From Plenodomus lindquistii (lineage: Eukaryota; Ascomycota; Dothideomycetes; Pleosporales; Leptosphaeriaceae), in NCBI GenBank assembly GCA_025504975.1, contig JANUWI010000002.1, positions 434,001 to 498,000 on the forward strand: DNA of 64,000 nt, written 5' to 3'. Every line of letters starts with the position of its first letter. Position 1 is the first letter of the stretch. The translations under genes were made by a program, and so were the position numbers. Below, in pieces: positions 11,857 through 21,041 of this stretch. Below the pieces are notes generated by a model. It saw only the letters and a program-made list of their open reading frames with translations, had not been told where the DNA came from and made no database searches.

Positions 11857-12336
11857 TATGATTGAAGCAGATTGGAGAAAATTGGTTGGGATGGGGATAA
11901 GGAACAGACGAGCGATTTATGGGGAGGTTTTGATATCTCAGTTGCGCTAGCCTGAATGGGGACAAGTAGCGTTGTAGTATGTACGCTAAGATGCAGCGGT
12001 GAACAATCATTGGAAGTAATCATCTGGCAGTATTGAAGGAACACTTGCGTGAACAGGGACGTTGTAAAATTCGGGGGTATCATGCTTATGTCTTCTCGTT
12101 GCTTGTCTTCTTGGCAGCTTCAACTTGTAGTCGCTCGGAGATATCGTAACAAGGGTATTGCACCTCCAAAACAGAATACAATTCCATGTTGACAAGGGAA
12201 CCCATAGATCTATTGGCCTCGGGTGTCATCACTGCCTCGAAACCTAACGTATCAATAATGTGGTATCGCATGCAGCCTTCTCTTCCCACGAACGAAACGT
12301 TCTCAGTGCAGCCACCTTTTTCAGATGGACATCATC
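11857..12336. other. promoter/intergenic interval
   Basis: This spacer lies between the 3' end of the 5-phosphatase gene and the start of the LDAH-like gene, both on the minus strand. A short minus-strand ORF (12289-12086) reads plausibly but has no domain and lies where the 3' UTR is expected. No gene is called. Confidence 0.5.
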
Positions 12337-15300
12337 TCACGCCCCATCGTTCATGAACAGTTCAATAACACCAATCATCCTCTCCTTCCTTATCGCCTTA
12401 TCCTTCTCCCTCATTCTTCCGTCCTCCTTGGGCTTGAATAGCACACCTGCGAAGACTACGGCATAGTTCTTCACAATCAGCTGCCGAATCGCAACCTCAG
12501 GTACCTTACTCAGCGTCCTCCTACGGACCTTGGCTTGTGGCGAGGCTGGCAGATCGACACTATTACGTGGTGAGTCTTCCGGCTTGGGCTTTGACTGCTC
12601 TGTGATCTGGTTCGCAATGTTTTGTAGGAAGGAGAGTATGAGTAGGAAGGATGCGTTATGGCTTGGTGCTGAGGCAAGGATTTCTAGTATTGCCATCTTG
12701 TCATCGTCGGGGGAAGACTGTTGCCTATTGCGATCCCGTGTGATGAGGGATTCTTCGAGTTTCTCCCAGAGGCTGCGGGTGATCACGCCGTCTGTGAGAC
12801 TGCCCAGGAAAGTAAGGAGCACCTCTGCCAATATTTCCACCTTCTCTTTGGCTCTTGTCTCAGGGTTGAACGCGTCGGAGAATGAAGTATCGCAATCGAG
12901 TGCATCGTACACGTCTGCTAACTCATCTTCATGATCCTGCTGACCCGTGTTCGTACTACTCTTGGAAGCCGTCACAAACGGCCATCCGGCATTGTCCTGC
13001 CACGGCGCCTTTTCACCCTCTGCCTTCGTCATATCCCATTCCGCCAGCGTGCGCTCGGTCAATTCTTCTATGGCCTCCGTCAGTCGGAACATTTCGCGCG
13101 GAACGCTCCATTTTACCTCGCCGCGAGCAGGGGTTTGGTTCTGCAGCTTCCTAATGCCACCTTCAGGGATCTTGATCAATTTGTCGATGGAGCGGGCTAG
13201 GACTGAGGGAAGCCATTGCGCGCGTATGGGCAGGAAATGATCGCGTCCGTTTTCGACGCGCAGAACAAGGACTTCGTCGAAGATGGATTCGCCTTCATTG
13301 AGGTCGCGCACGGCAGTCACGTTTTCGATCTTCAGCTTGAGTTCCACATTAAGGACGTCAGCTGGTGCGAGGGTGAAGTGCTCGTGGATGTCGTCAGGTT
13401 GAGGCTTGTCGAGCTTGTCGGATTCTCTGTCAAGGGTGACGCTGAGCCAAGGTGGAAAGGGGCCGGCAGGTTGGTCCTTGTCTACTGGTCGATCTGCGAA
13501 CCCAAATGTGGCTGGCACACGACCGGTGTTGGCTATGGTAATGTTTCGCCGTTTGGACTTGCCAAACTTGACATCGCCAAAATCAACTCCTTCGAAGGAG
13601 CTATTGGTCTTGTCCTTGTCCTCTGGCGAAGGGGGGCCAGTAGCACGCTCCACAATCACCGCGATCGATGGGCGCCCTTCGTTCTCTTGTCGATCAAGTT
13701 CACGAGTCACTTCCCCGTGAATCGCAGCTTTGAGTTCGGGAACAACGGCATCGTACTGCAGTGAGAAGACGGCGTCGAGGGGTTTATGATCTGAGCTTAG
13801 AACACGCATGTGGGTGGTATAGTATTCGAGTAAGATCTCGGCGGAAAGGTCATCTTTCGTAGTGATGGGCTCAGGCACGGGATCCTCGCCCTCGTCGTAC
13901 TCATTGTAATCGTCACCGTCTTTGTCCGGGTCGTAGTCGAACAACACCTCATCGTCTCCGAGCGCGTCTAAGCCCTTGGCTTTCATCTCTTCGTCCTTCT
14001 TGCGTGCTTCCTCCTTCTCCTTGGTCTTGGCTTCGTAACGCTGTCTTGCTGCACGTGTTCTGTAGAGGATGCGGTCGCACCAGCTTGGGCAACGACGCTT
14101 CTCGCTTGAATCAAATACACCGACCTTACCAATATCATACTTGTAGGATGGTAAGAATCGCACAGGACCTTCGGCCCAACCATCGTGAAAAGCCTTCCCA
14201 GTCTTCATCTGCTGATGTAGCTCATCATGCGGCAAGAGGGAGGATATGGTGGTCTGTAAGGAAGCAGGATCGAGCTCTTCAGGCATGGGCATGGCGTCAC
14301 CTGCTGTGACAGACGATTGCTTGGAAGCATCCCCGGAGTCGGCTGAAGTGGACGGTCGACTCTCACTATCGCGGTCCATATCCTTGGTATGTACAGTGAG
14401 CAATCTCCGAACATCATCACCCGGCATATCTTGCAGACGATAGTTGAGATCACCAAGCCAAAATGCAAAGTCCTCGGCGCCTAGTCCTTCGGGCTGGGGC
14501 TGGGAAGTGCCGAGAGCATCGACTATGGGATCGAATTTGGTTCTCGTGTTGATTTGAGCTACATCCCAATTTCTGCGGTCCAGTGAGGCCTTGTCAGCTC
14601 CAGCTGCCAGATGCGAATTGACAAAGACCAGACGAGTGGTTTCTCCAAGGACAAGGCGCGCAGTGACGGCTCCCTTGTTCCCCATGTAGCCCATGAGGCC
14701 AGTACCAACACTAGTAGTACTGACATTCTTGATCTGACCGGCAAGATCCGGTGAGGCGTAGATGACGAGATACAGGCCAATTAGCTGCTGCTCTGCGATC
14801 AACTGGTATCCTGAGGGCAGACAGCCCTCGATGGACGTCTTCCACTTGGCGGCCACCGAGGGATCGGTGTATGGTCGTAGGGCCTCGGCGGCTGAGGTGA
14901 TGTCGACAATCTCTTGCAGTCCCAGTACATAGAGGTCAATGTCTCGGCCGCCTGGTACGTCGCCATCGTCGTGATGAGGTACGGTTGGAGCGTGTCTATC
15001 GTGCCTCGCCTCCTGCGCTGACAAGCTCTCCTTGCCACGATCCTGCTTGTCGCCGTCCGATACGCCCAGCCCTGCCATGGCCTGCTCGATGCCCTTGCCC
15101 ATGGCAAACCAGGCGCCTACATCTTGCTCGGTGCCTTTCTGGGCGCCCGTGTTCCATGAGCCAACTTTGATGCGCACGCTGCGGGGCCGCGTGTATTCGG
15201 CGCGACGGTCGTAGAGAATTTGGGACAGTGAGGTCTGGTGGGTGGTAATGGAGGCGGCGCTCAGGGAGCGGGTGTCCGGGAAGGCGCCGGGGATGCTGGC

Positions 15301-15345
15301 ATCGAGGTATTCGGTGGAGCGCACAGAGGAAGCGTCGGGCGCCAT
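12337..15345 (-). CDS. inositol polyphosphate 5-phosphatase, OCRL/INPP5B type
   Basis: A single uninterrupted frame of 1002 residues with no intron needed. The catalytic IPPc domain shows WNTGAQ (64-69), LQEIVDI (143-149), FVNSHLAAG (241-249), FWLGDLNYRL (295-304), PSYKYD (399-404), CPSWCDRILY (419-428) and SSDHKPLDAVF (517-527). These are the Mg2+-binding and phosphate-contacting motifs of phosphoinositide 5-phosphatases. An acidic insert of about 90 residues (430-520, rich in Asp/Glu/Lys) separates the last two motifs. Residues about 575-720 look like the ASH domain and about 770-990 like the RhoGAP-related domain of OCRL. Expected role: hydrolysis of PI(4,5)P2 on endosomal/Golgi membranes. 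It is divergent from DCP1 across about 330 bp. Confidence 0.93.
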   Translation of the reverse strand: MAPDASSVRSTEYLDASIPGAFPDTRSLSAASITTHQTSLSQILYDRRAEYTRPRSVRIKVGSWNTGAQKGTEQDVGAWFAMGKGIEQAMAGLGVSDGDKQDRGKESLSAQEARHDRHAPTVPHHDDGDVPGGRDIDLYVLGLQEIVDITSAAEALRPYTDPSVAAKWKTSIEGCLPSGYQLIAEQQLIGLYLVIYASPDLAGQIKNVSTTSVGTGLMGYMGNKGAVTARLVLGETTRLVFVNSHLAAGADKASLDRRNWDVAQINTRTKFDPIVDALGTSQPQPEGLGAEDFAFWLGDLNYRLQDMPGDDVRRLLTVHTKDMDRDSESRPSTSADSGDASKQSSVTAGDAMPMPEELDPASLQTTISSLLPHDELHQQMKTGKAFHDGWAEGPVRFLPSYKYDIGKVGVFDSSEKRRCPSWCDRILYRTRAARQRYEAKTKEKEEARKKDEEMKAKGLDALGDDEVLFDYDPDKDGDDYNEYDEGEDPVPEPITTKDDLSAEILLEYYTTHMRVLSSDHKPLDAVFSLQYDAVVPELKAAIHGEVTRELDRQENEGRPSIAVIVERATGPPSPEDKDKTNSSFEGVDFGDVKFGKSKRRNITIANTGRVPATFGFADRPVDKDQPAGPFPPWLSVTLDRESDKLDKPQPDDIHEHFTLAPADVLNVELKLKIENVTAVRDLNEGESIFDEVLVLRVENGRDHFLPIRAQWLPSVLARSIDKLIKIPEGGIRKLQNQTPARGEVKWSVPREMFRLTEAIEELTERTLAEWDMTKAEGEKAPWQDNAGWPFVTASKSSTNTGQQDHEDELADVYDALDCDTSFSDAFNPETRAKEKVEILAEVLLTFLGSLTDGVITRSLWEKLEESLITRDRNRQQSSPDDDKMAILEILASAPSHNASFLLILSFLQNIANQITEQSKPKPEDSPRNSVDLPASPQAKVRRRTLSKVPEVAIRQLIVKNYAVVFAGVLFKPKEDGRMREKDKAIRKERMIGVIELFMNDGA

Positions 15346-15672
15346 GGCGGGGCGTCGACGGGGAGGGGTGACAGGCTAGGAGAGGGTTGCAGGTGGGCGT
15401 GCTGTGGACGGTGCTGTGGCAAGCCCCATTCTGGCACAGGCAGGGAGGGCGGCGACGGAGGCAAGGCAAAGCCTGGTGAATCAGCAATGACGATGGAGGA
15501 ACGACATTTGCGCCCGCCGGCGGGGCGTGGCTGAGCTCTGCGTGTGCCAGGGTCCAAGCTTGCCCAGGGCCGACCCACTGATCTCTCTTGTCTCTTGGAC
15601 GGTGGTTAGACGTCGTCTTCCCGCGTACCCTTCACGACAACCGATACATTCATAGCGCCCCGACTCTTCAGC
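15346..15672. other. bidirectional promoter region
   Basis: This short interval separates the divergent starts of the 5-phosphatase gene (minus) and DCP1 (plus). It is GC-rich. I see no distinct regulatory motif that can be named with confidence. Confidence 0.5.
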
Positions 15673-15754
15673 ATGCCTCCCCACAAGTCCAAGGGTCGCA
15701 CGCCACAGCAGCAACAACAGCAGCAGCAACAACAGCAGCAGCAACAACAGCAGC

Positions 15755-15785
<31 letters not shown>

Positions 15786-16557
15786 ACAACAACAACAACA
15801 GCAACAGCAACAGCCGCCGCCCCTGCCCTCCGACTACGAGACAGATGCGCCGCCGCCCGCCGTCGACGTGCCCCTCCCGCCCCCGCGCTCCAACGAGGAG
15901 CTCAACTTCGCCGTCCTCCGTCGCGTCTACCCAGATCTTCTCGCCATCGAGCACGTGACCCCGTATGCAGCGCTGTACACGTTTAACCTCGAGACCCAGC
16001 AGTGGGAGAAGGTGGGCATCGAGGGCACCCTCTTCATCTGCCAGTTGACGCCGTCGCCCATCGGTGCCGAGCGCTACTGCGCCATCATCTACAACCGCCG
16101 CGGCCTGGACAACTTCTACCAGGAGCTCACGAGCAGTGACGAGATGGAGATCACAGACCCCTATGTCATTCTCCAGGGCGACCTAGTCTACGGCATCTGG
16201 ATCTTCGCCGACCCACCGCCAGCGACAACAGCCAACTGCCGAGTTGAGACCGCCGAGAAGATGATGGCCATTGCTGATCGAGCGCGCGCTAGTCGAGAAG
16301 CCAAGGAGAGAGACGGAAGGAATGGCGTCAAGGAGGCCACAGAGCAAGTCGAGGCGTCCTCAGCACCCATGGGTCGGCAGCTTTCCCTTCGCGAACTGTT
16401 TGGCCAGCAGCGCGAGCAGGATGCCGGCTTCAGCGTTCACAACCATAACAGCCAGCCCAACTCATACCAGCAACAAGTCTACCCTGCTCCAGCGCAGTCA
16501 GACGTGCTAGGTCAGCTTTTCATGAAAGCTAAACAGGATTACAACGGCCATGGCTGA
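15673..16557 (+). CDS. DCP1: mRNA-decapping enzyme subunit 1 with long polyglutamine tract
   Basis: An intronless frame of 294 residues. After MPPHKSKGRTP comes a run of 36 Gln (residues 12-47, CAG/CAA mixed), then Pro-rich sequence and the EVH1-like DCP1 fold: NFAVLRRVYPDLLAIEHV (about 78-95), YALYTFN-type strand, EKVGIEGTLFICQ (about 112-124), IIYNRRGLDNF (about 138-148) and LVYGIWIF (about 171-178). A C-terminal Leu-rich segment (LSLRELFGQQ, VLGQLFMKAKQ) corresponds to the conserved fungal tail. DCP1 activates the DCP2 hydrolase that removes the mRNA cap in cytoplasmic P-bodies. The Gln tract is of the kind that promotes granule assembly. The stop TGA is followed in the same phase by another 129 open codons (separate entry). 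Confidence 0.95.
15706..15813 (+). repeat. (CAG/CAA)36 trinucleotide tract inside DCP1
   Basis: The tract is 108 bases of CAG and CAA codons. Much of it repeats in a 15-base rhythm (two CAG, two CAA, one CAG), and the 3' part is mainly CAA. Interruptions by CAA should stabilise it relative to pure CAG. The opposite strand gives a spurious poly-Leu ORF. Confidence 0.97.
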
Positions 16558-16947
16558 TGTGTTCCGCGTGCAGGAGCGCAAAACAAGCCAGAGCCTAGCC
16601 CAACATGCGAAGAGATCCACGAAGCGCGTCCTTGCCGACGGCCAGCACAGACTGCGGCCACGGCCACTGAGCAATCGACCCGAAGCAAATGGAGCTGGGG
16701 ATATCTTGCCTATGACGTCTGCTGGGGCCTTGTTCGCTGCATTGCCATGTTTGCAGCCATGTGGCTCGCATCGCACACCACCGATATTGACCAGTGGAAG
16801 GACTATCTGCTGCTTTGTGTCACTGTACTTGTGCTAGACGCAGTCGTCAAGGACATTTGGTATGGCTCGCTGAAGAAGGGCTGCAGATGCACTTGCGGTA
16901 ATCAGTCGACATCGCAACTGCACGAAGCAAGATCGCTCGTCGTCTAA
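16558..16947 (+). CDS. uncertain small membrane-protein ORF behind DCP1
   Basis: The frame of DCP1 stays open for 129 codons after its stop and ends at TAA/TAG near 16947. The protein-like part is the second half: from ATG 16747 the sequence reads MFAAMWLASHTTDIDQ... and contains hydrophobic segments (CWGLVRCIAMFAAMWLA and YLLLCVTVLVLDAVV). It ends in a Cys/Lys-rich tail (GSLKKGCRCTC). An overlapping second frame starts at ATG 16550, overlapping the DCP1 stop (MADVFRVQERKTSQ...), and has good codon bias only up to about 16660. The arrangement could be a separate small gene with an unseen intron or frameshift, a 3' UTR with chance openness, or a readthrough extension. The family was not recognised. 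Confidence 0.3.
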   Translation, partial: CVPRAGAQNKPEPSPTCEEIHEARPCRRPAQTAATATEQSTRSKWSWGYLAYDVCWGLVRCIAMFAAMWLASHTTDIDQWKDYLLLCVTVLVLDAVVKDIWYGSLKKGCRCTCGNQSTSQLHEARSLVV

Positions 16948-17206
16948 CACATTGCTAATGGCGCAGAAACACCGCGCATCACTAGCAAGAAAGGTATTAC
17001 TAGAACAATAAACAAGTAGTACCAACACATCCGTTCAGGTACCCGCACCCCTAGGGCTGAAAAGTGACCTCACACCTCATGATCCCTGCAAACTACCCCA
17101 CGGCGGGGTACCCTCGCGCCCAAAAAATTCCCACGCGCCATCACAGCCAAACACCCCCTCCACCCCTCCATACTTCAACACTCATTAACCAACCTCACTA
17201 CTCACA

Positions 17207-18558
17207 ATGGCAGACAAGACACGCGTCCTCCTCGTCGGCAACGGCGGCCGCGAACACGCAATTGCCTGGAAACTGCTCCAATCCCCCTCAATCGAACACA
17301 TCTACGTCGTCCCCGGCAACGGAGGCACAGCAACGCTCTCCCCAAAAGTCACCAACATCTCCTCAATCAAAGACACCGACTTCCCCGCCCTCGTCGCCTT
17401 CGCCAAAGAAAAAAATGTAAACTTACTAATCCCTGGTCCTGAAGCCCCCCTCGTCGCCGGCATCGTCGACTTCTTCGCTACCAACGGCGGCTCGCACATT
17501 CGCTCTTTCGGCCCCTCTGAATCCGCCGCGCGCATGGAAGGCAGCAAGACCTTTAGCAAAGATTTCATGAAACGGCACTCCATCCCCACCGCCGCGTACG
17601 AAAACTTCAGCGACTACACCGCCGCAAAGAAATACCTCGATTCCATCTCCCACAACGTCGTAATCAAAGCGTCGGGCCTCGCCGCAGGAAAAGGCGTCAT
17701 CATCCCCCAGTCAAAAGACGAAGCACACGCCGCACTCAAAGACATAATGCTGACGCGGGAATTCGGTACGGCGGGGGACGAAGTAGTAATCGAGGAGTTT
17801 CTGTCCGGCGACGAATTAAGCATCCTATCGTTTAGCGACGGGCGCACAATCAAGAGTCTCCCGCCTGCGCAGGACCACAAACGCATTTTCGATAACGATC
17901 AAGGTCCCAATACGGGGGGTATGGGCACATATGCGCCTACGCGGATTGCGCCGCAGGATGTGCTTGATCTTGTGGATCGGGAGATCTTGCAGCCGACGAT
18001 TGATGGGATGAGGAGCGAGGGGTTTGAGTTCAAGGGTGTGCTGTTTACGGGGTTAATGATGACGGAGGCTGGGCCAAAGGTGCTGGAGTATAATGTTAGG
18101 TTTGGGGATCCGGAGACGCAGTCGCTGCTTGCGCTCATGGAGGGGGATCTTGCAGAAGTCATGATTGCGTGTGCGGAGGGGAGATTGGCAGATGTAGAGG
18201 TTAAGGTGTCGGGGAGGTCGGCGGCAACCGTGGTTGTGGCTGCTGGGGGGTATCCGGGGAGTTATGCAAAGGGGACAAGGATGACGCTTGATGCTGTGCC
18301 TGATGGTGAGTTCTGCACTGCCATGATGTGAAGTTTGCAAGAAAAGGCTAATGAGGAATAGATGTCGTGCTCTTCCACGCTGGAACGAGCTTCTCAGACA
18401 ACACGCTCAAGACGTCGGGAGGTCGCGTTATCGCATCGACGGCTACGGCGCCGACGCTCGAGGAGGCTGTCGCGAAAGCGTACAAGGGTGTCGAGTGCAT
18501 ACATTTCGAAGGCATGCAATACCGCAAGGACATTGCGGGCCGAGCATTGAAGAAGTAA
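17207..18558 (+). CDS. phosphoribosylamine-glycine ligase (GAR synthetase), stand-alone
   Basis: Exons 17207-18305 and 18362-18558 encode 433 residues; the 55-bp intron (gtgagt...aatag) falls in GAT-G|AT. The enzyme joins 5-phosphoribosylamine and glycine using ATP, step 2 of purine synthesis. Visible features: LLVGNGGREHAIAWK at the N-terminus, LIPGPEAPLV, the ATP-grasp segments VVIKASGLAAGKGVII and EVVIEEFLSGDELS, DNDQGPNTGGMGTYAP and EYNVRFGDPETQ. The sequence resembles the first half of fungal bifunctional ADE5,7/ade1 proteins, yet it stops right after the GARS domain (...IAGRALKK). No AIR synthetase domain lies in the 390 bases before the next gene. Coding-strand composition switches to G-rich after about 17930. 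Confidence 0.94.
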
Positions 18559-18950
18559 AGGGTTCGAATTGTAACTCGTCTACTGCGGAGAAAGAGAGAT
18601 GAAGAAATGCATAGAGAATGGCGTTTTTGGCGTACAAAAGTTTGTATGCTTGGAGATTTATACGAAGGCTTACGAGTGGTCTTACAGGTGGGGTTGAGAT
18701 GAGCGTATACGTACTTTACCAAATCTGTCGAAGTATAGCCATAGGTGGTCACGATCACGAGTGCAGAAAGAGAAAATGGCATGCCTACCTATCTGCCTGG
18801 ATTTTTACTAGAAATAATCTCGGAGCCAAGGCCCGATTTGGATCAGGACCTCATGTGCGACTCGTAAAGTGTGCACACTGCTGTTTAGAAGTCGTCAGGC
18901 GGGAGCATTGTCAGTACAGATACACATCGGCGACTCAGGAACTGGTGCTG
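18559..18950. other. convergent 3' intergenic region
   Basis: This spacer lies between the 3' ends of the GAR synthetase gene and the RNase III gene. It presumably holds both 3' UTRs. No gene or AIR synthetase remnant was seen. Confidence 0.55.
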
Positions 18951-20465
18951 TCAGTTGGCCCTCTTGCTCTCCTTGTCCTTCTTCTCCTTTTTCTCCTTCT
19001 TGCGCTTTTTCTTCTCCTCTGACGGAGCGTCATTGGCCTCACTCTTTCTCTTCTTCGTCTTGGTCTCGCTGTCCTTGGACTCTGCTGGCTCAGTGGCGCT
19101 GCTTCCCCCCACGACGTTCGCCTTGGTGGCGCTGTCCGTCACGACGTTTGCTGTGATGGTCGGCGCGCTTGGTTCCTCACCTTCTGTACCACCATTGGCC
19201 TCTCGAGCAGCCAGTCTCTCGGCCCTTTCCTTCTCTGACACCAGGTTCTTCTCTTTCATGAGCTCTGCCTTCTTCGCTGCCGCATCCTTGACCACTGCAC
19301 TATCCTTAATAGCTGCGGTCGCTGCAGCAACACTGGCTTGTGCCTTGTTCTGACCTTCACCACTGCCTATCCACTCGTCCTCATATCCCCAGCCAGTAAG
19401 GTAAATGCCGATGTAATAACGCTGTATGCTACCGGTGTCGAAAGTCATGGGTTTTTCTTCTCGAAACTGCAGTGTGACACCTTTGCACACAACCAACTTG
19501 TTCAGCTCGTTCCTTGCTTGCGGGTTTTCGATGACTTTTGCCTGGAAGCCGAGGAGTTGCGGTGCCCAAAGCTCGGTGAGCCATTCTTCTGCGATTCTGA
19601 ACCCGTTCTCTGGATTTGCTTGTACAAGACCTGCAACGTAGGCTTCGAAGATGTCGGCGGAGACCTTCATCCAGGCCTTTGAGCCCTGTTCCACGTTAAA
19701 GCGATGGGAGAGGCGGCCAGGGAAGCCATACGCGTCGGAAAACTTGCTGAGCGTTAAGTTCTCGACCAGGCGCTCGCGCCACGAACAGAGTTCCGGGACA
19801 TCGACCTGCGGGAAACGGTGGAAGAGAGCCCGAGTAGCAATGAGTTCGATGTAGGCGTCACCGATGTACTCGAGACGTTCGTAGTCGAGACCTAAGTCGA
19901 TCTTACTCCTTGCGCTGGGATCGCCTGGATTGATGTTGGAAGTGCGGTGGGTAAAGACAGCCTGTTGAATGTGTGGTTCCTTTATACGTGGTAGAGGCGG
20001 CAGGTCCTTTGCTGCGTGTAGTTGGCGTTCAACCCAGCTGGGCATTGCGACTCTTGGTGCAGAGTATGGGCGCTTCTGGTCGAGATCTCGCATGAGCTGC
20101 GAAGAAACAGGGTTTGATCGCGCGTAGAGCAGTCGGCGCAGCTCTCTCGCATGGTGTAGTATGTCTCGGTCGGCTTCTGGCGTCGTCTCCTCTCCAATGA
20201 AATTGTCGAGCAATGTCACAAGGCCGGTCTGAAGTTCAGGCGTAGAGAGTGTGCTTTGTGGTTTTGGATCGCCAATAGCGCGCGCTGCCATAGCCTGTCG
20301 GTCGGTCATGTGTTTCTGTTTCTGCTGAGGCTTCGCATGGCTGGTGATGGTATCGTCGTAGGCTGCGGTGTTGAAGACTGGTCGCGCAGGCTGGTGCCGT
20401 TTGCCGCCACGCTCCGTGTGATGGAAGTCTCCCGCACGCTTCGGGGCCGCCATATTCATGTGCAA
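18951..20465 (-). CDS. RNT1: RNase III, Rnt1/Pac1 type
   Basis: An intronless frame of 504 residues; translation may start at the first Met or at the nearby MAAPKRAG (20453). The RNase III signature is ERLEYIGDAYIE (196-207), with the catalytic Glu/Asp pair, and ADIFEAYVAG (270-279) carrying the second acidic pair. A double-stranded RNA binding domain follows (about 303-375). The C-terminus (about 440-504) is a Lys/Glu-rich tail (KKKRKKEKKEKKDKE), probably a nuclear/nucleolar signal. The long N-terminal domain matches the fungal Rnt1 layout rather than Dicer. Expected substrates are pre-rRNA, snRNA and snoRNA precursors. It is divergent from the mS33 gene across 156 bp. Confidence 0.92.
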   Translation of the reverse strand: MHMNMAAPKRAGDFHHTERGGKRHQPARPVFNTAAYDDTITSHAKPQQKQKHMTDRQAMAARAIGDPKPQSTLSTPELQTGLVTLLDNFIGEETTPEADRDILHHARELRRLLYARSNPVSSQLMRDLDQKRPYSAPRVAMPSWVERQLHAAKDLPPLPRIKEPHIQQAVFTHRTSNINPGDPSARSKIDLGLDYERLEYIGDAYIELIATRALFHRFPQVDVPELCSWRERLVENLTLSKFSDAYGFPGRLSHRFNVEQGSKAWMKVSADIFEAYVAGLVQANPENGFRIAEEWLTELWAPQLLGFQAKVIENPQARNELNKLVVCKGVTLQFREEKPMTFDTGSIQRYYIGIYLTGWGYEDEWIGSGEGQNKAQASVAAATAAIKDSAVVKDAAAKKAELMKEKNLVSEKERAERLAAREANGGTEGEEPSAPTITANVVTDSATKANVVGGSSATEPAESKDSETKTKKRKSEANDAPSEEKKKRKKEKKEKKDKESKRAN

Positions 20466-20621
20466 AGAATAGCTGGCGATGATTGTGGAGTGAAAGACGT
20501 GTGGACATCAAAAAGTTGCCCATGATGCGGGCGCTAGCGTCGCATGCCAAGGAGACCTCCGAAATGTCCAAACCACGGCCGCAACCTCGAAGTGATAGTG
20601 ATACAAGGCTAGTCGCTCACA

Positions 20622-21041
20622 ATGGCGGTCCCACGACAGCGGATATTGGACCTGATGAGGGTATGTAGTCCTCGGAGTGTTGCGATTCGCCCCGGCTGAC
20701 AGGTGCAGGTCCAATGCAGTGTCTTCAACACCACCTACAACCCCGAGCGCCTCCGCCTAGGATCGCGCATTCTTCATCAGCGCCTCAAGGGCCCCGCCGT
20801 CGCCTCCTACTACCCACCACGGATAGGCACAATCAGTCAACTGCGGTCACTGTATCCCGAGAACACCTTGATCGACGAGGAGGAGGAAGACTGGCTCGAG
20901 CATCTAAACGTCGCCAAGTCGAGAGGAAAGGGCGCGCCAAAGAAGAAGAGGACTGCTGCGGGTGAGTGGCTTGATTGTACTTCAGATTGGAGGTAATGCT
21001 AACTCTGCGTAGAATCGAAGAAGTTCAACAAGAGGAAGTAG
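20622..21041 (+). CDS. mitochondrial small-subunit ribosomal protein mS33
   Basis: Three exons were reconstructed from splice signals: 20622-20660, 20709-20961 and 21013-21041, giving 106 residues. Exon 1 encodes MAVPRQRILDLMR (donor gtatgt). Exon 2 opens VQCSVFNTTYNPERLRLGS and continues with LKGPAVASYYPPRIGTI. Exon 3 contributes ESKKFNKRK and the stop. The pattern of FNTTYNP, RLGS/T-x-x-L-x-x-RLKGPA-x-x-YYP and the C-terminal RGKGAPKKKRTAAESKK is characteristic of mS33 (yeast Rsm27). The protein is a component of the mitoribosomal small subunit. The very short first and last exons mean simple ORF scanning misses it. Confidence 0.93.

Noticed and set aside
12086..12289. Minus-strand 67-codon ORF downstream of the 5-phosphatase
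   Set aside because: It reads plausibly but has no domain, lies in the expected 3' UTR/spacer and lacks a supporting splice structure.
15481..15954. Minus-strand ORF with a long poly-Leu stretch
   Set aside because: It is the antisense of the CAG/CAA tract of DCP1.
18559..18950. Possible AIR synthetase domain behind GAR synthetase
   Set aside because: No AIRS motif is readable in any frame and the space is too short for the roughly 340-residue domain.
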